From: Maricaulis sp.
GTDB lineage: Bacteria; Pseudomonadota; Alphaproteobacteria; Caulobacterales; Maricaulaceae
Assembly (NCBI GenBank): GCA_002694345.1
Contig: NZLV01000157.1
Coordinates: forward strand, 1-5,880
Length of the DNA stretch: 5,880 nt
Reading direction: 5' to 3'
Position 1 is the first letter of the stretch, and each line of letters opens with the position of its first letter. Positions 5,431 through 5,880 of this stretch are shown in pieces. Under the pieces are notes generated by a model, which ran no database searches, was not told the origin of the DNA, and saw only the letters and a program-made list of their open reading frames with translations. Position numbers and translations under genes: made by a program.

Positions 5431-5799
5431 TCAGTGCCCGCCCGGCGGCTCCCAGAGCTCGACCGGATTGCCTTCGGGATCATGGATGCGGGCGAACCGG
5501 CCCAGCCCGGCCTGTTCCATCTCGTGCGTCACCTCGATCCCGGCCGCGCGCAATTGCGTGGTGAGGGTGGCCAGATCATCGACCCGGAAATTGAGCATGA
5601 AGGCCTTGTCGGCGGGGAAATACTCCGTGTCGGCCTTGAAGGGCGCAAACACGGTGACGCCTTCCGTGCCGGTCCAGGGCTGCATCTCCATATCGGTGGG
5701 GGCGGGATTGATGCCCAGATGGGTGTGATACCAGGCGGCCAGTGCCTCAGGGTCTTTCGACCGGAAGAACACGCCCCCCATTCCGACTGCCTTGGCCAT
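5431..5799 (-). CDS. VOC-superfamily (glyoxalase/bleomycin-resistance fold) protein
   Basis: A 122-residue single-module vicinal oxygen chelate protein made of two beta-alpha-beta-beta-beta units. The first is GMGGVFFRSKDPEALAAWY followed by HTHLGI (6-30). The second is MLNFRVDDLATLTTQL (68-83) with the family-end motif HDPEGNPVELWEP (106-118), where Glu115 is a common metal ligand. The histidine usually found early in strand 1 of metal-binding members is replaced by MGG (7-9), so classical glyoxalase I activity is doubtful and the substrate is unknown. The protein is cytoplasmic with no signal peptide. The ATG at 5799 is supported by AGGAG 6 nt upstream; the frame is open upstream to the window edge but has no start codon there. 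The unidentified gene upstream ends 35 bp away, so the two may be co-transcribed. It converges on the tRNA-Pro gene, with 21 bp between them. Confidence 0.88.
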   Translation of the reverse strand: MAKAVGMGGVFFRSKDPEALAAWYHTHLGINPAPTDMEMQPWTGTEGVTVFAPFKADTEYFPADKAFMLNFRVDDLATLTTQLRAAGIEVTHEMEQAGLGRFARIHDPEGNPVELWEPPGGH

Positions 5800-5805
5800 T
5801 GCGTT

Positions 5806-5810
5806 CTCCT
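5806..5810 (-). promoter_or_regulatory. Shine-Dalgarno of the VOC gene
   Basis: CTCCT on the plus strand reads AGGAG on the coding strand, 6 nt upstream of the ATG at 5799. It fixes the start. Confidence 0.75.
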
Positions 5811-5834
5811 TCGCTGTGCCCCTTGAGACCGACG

Positions 5835-5880
5835 CTACTTCCCCAGCGCCGCCTTCATCACATCCTTCATGGAAATCTCC
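5835..5880 (-). CDS. C-terminal end of an unidentified protein (5' part outside window)
   Basis: A minus-strand frame entering from the right edge reads EISMKDVMKAALGK and stops with TAG at 5835-5837. The stop lies 35 bp before the VOC start, a normal operon distance, and the peptide looks like a genuine helical, lysine-ending C-terminus. The fragment is too short to name a family. A second minus-strand frame is also open here (that of the VOC gene), so this call rests on the stop position and gene spacing only. Confidence 0.5.
   Translation of the reverse strand, partial: EISMKDVMKAALGK

Noticed and set aside
5419..5826. 135-codon plus-strand open frame opposite the VOC gene
   Set aside because: The minus-strand VOC gene has family motifs and an AGGAG site; this frame has neither.

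Overview
The window reads as ordinary chromosome from a GC-rich alphaproteobacterium. The best guess is a Caulobacter/Maricaulis/Hyphomonas-type marine or aquatic lineage. The grounds are a membrane-bound proton-pumping pyrophosphatase, a short alphaproteobacterial BamE lipoprotein, a Cbp3-type cytochrome bc1 assembly chaperone, and the run plsX-fabH-ihfA-merR, which is typical of that class. The genus is inference; the class is fairly secure.

Layout from left to right. The 3' part of hppA (+) ends at 901 and is closed by a strong hairpin terminator at 924-955. That hairpin also sits just beyond the 3' end of the convergent bamE (980-1474, -). A 138-bp divergent spacer with ATCCGG repeats separates bamE from the cytochrome bc1 chaperone gene (1613-2149, +). 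After a 97-bp gap come plsX (2247-3302) and fabH (3299-4273), joined by a 4-base ATGA overlap. Next are ihfA (4384-4689) and a small MerR-type regulator (4743-5207). A tRNA-Pro(GGG) gene with a good promoter and an encoded CCA lies at 5332-5409. On the opposite strand are a VOC/glyoxalase-fold gene (5431-5799) and, upstream of it, the last 14 codons of an unidentified gene entering from the right edge.

Functionally, the central block couples membrane work. PlsX makes acyl-phosphate for phospholipid synthesis and FabH starts fatty acid elongation. BamE helps insert outer-membrane proteins, the Cbp3-like chaperone serves the respiratory bc1 complex, and HppA energises the inner membrane from pyrophosphate. 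IHF-alpha and the MerR protein are DNA-binding proteins at the end of the same-direction block.

I found no mobile element, CRISPR array, phage gene, toxin-antitoxin pair or defence system, and no convincing sign of an undescribed system. The points most worth a second look are modest. They are the apparent absence of the DUF177/YceD gene usually found before plsX, possible leader or operator structures in three intergenic gaps, and the conserved but functionally unassigned MerR protein next to ihfA.
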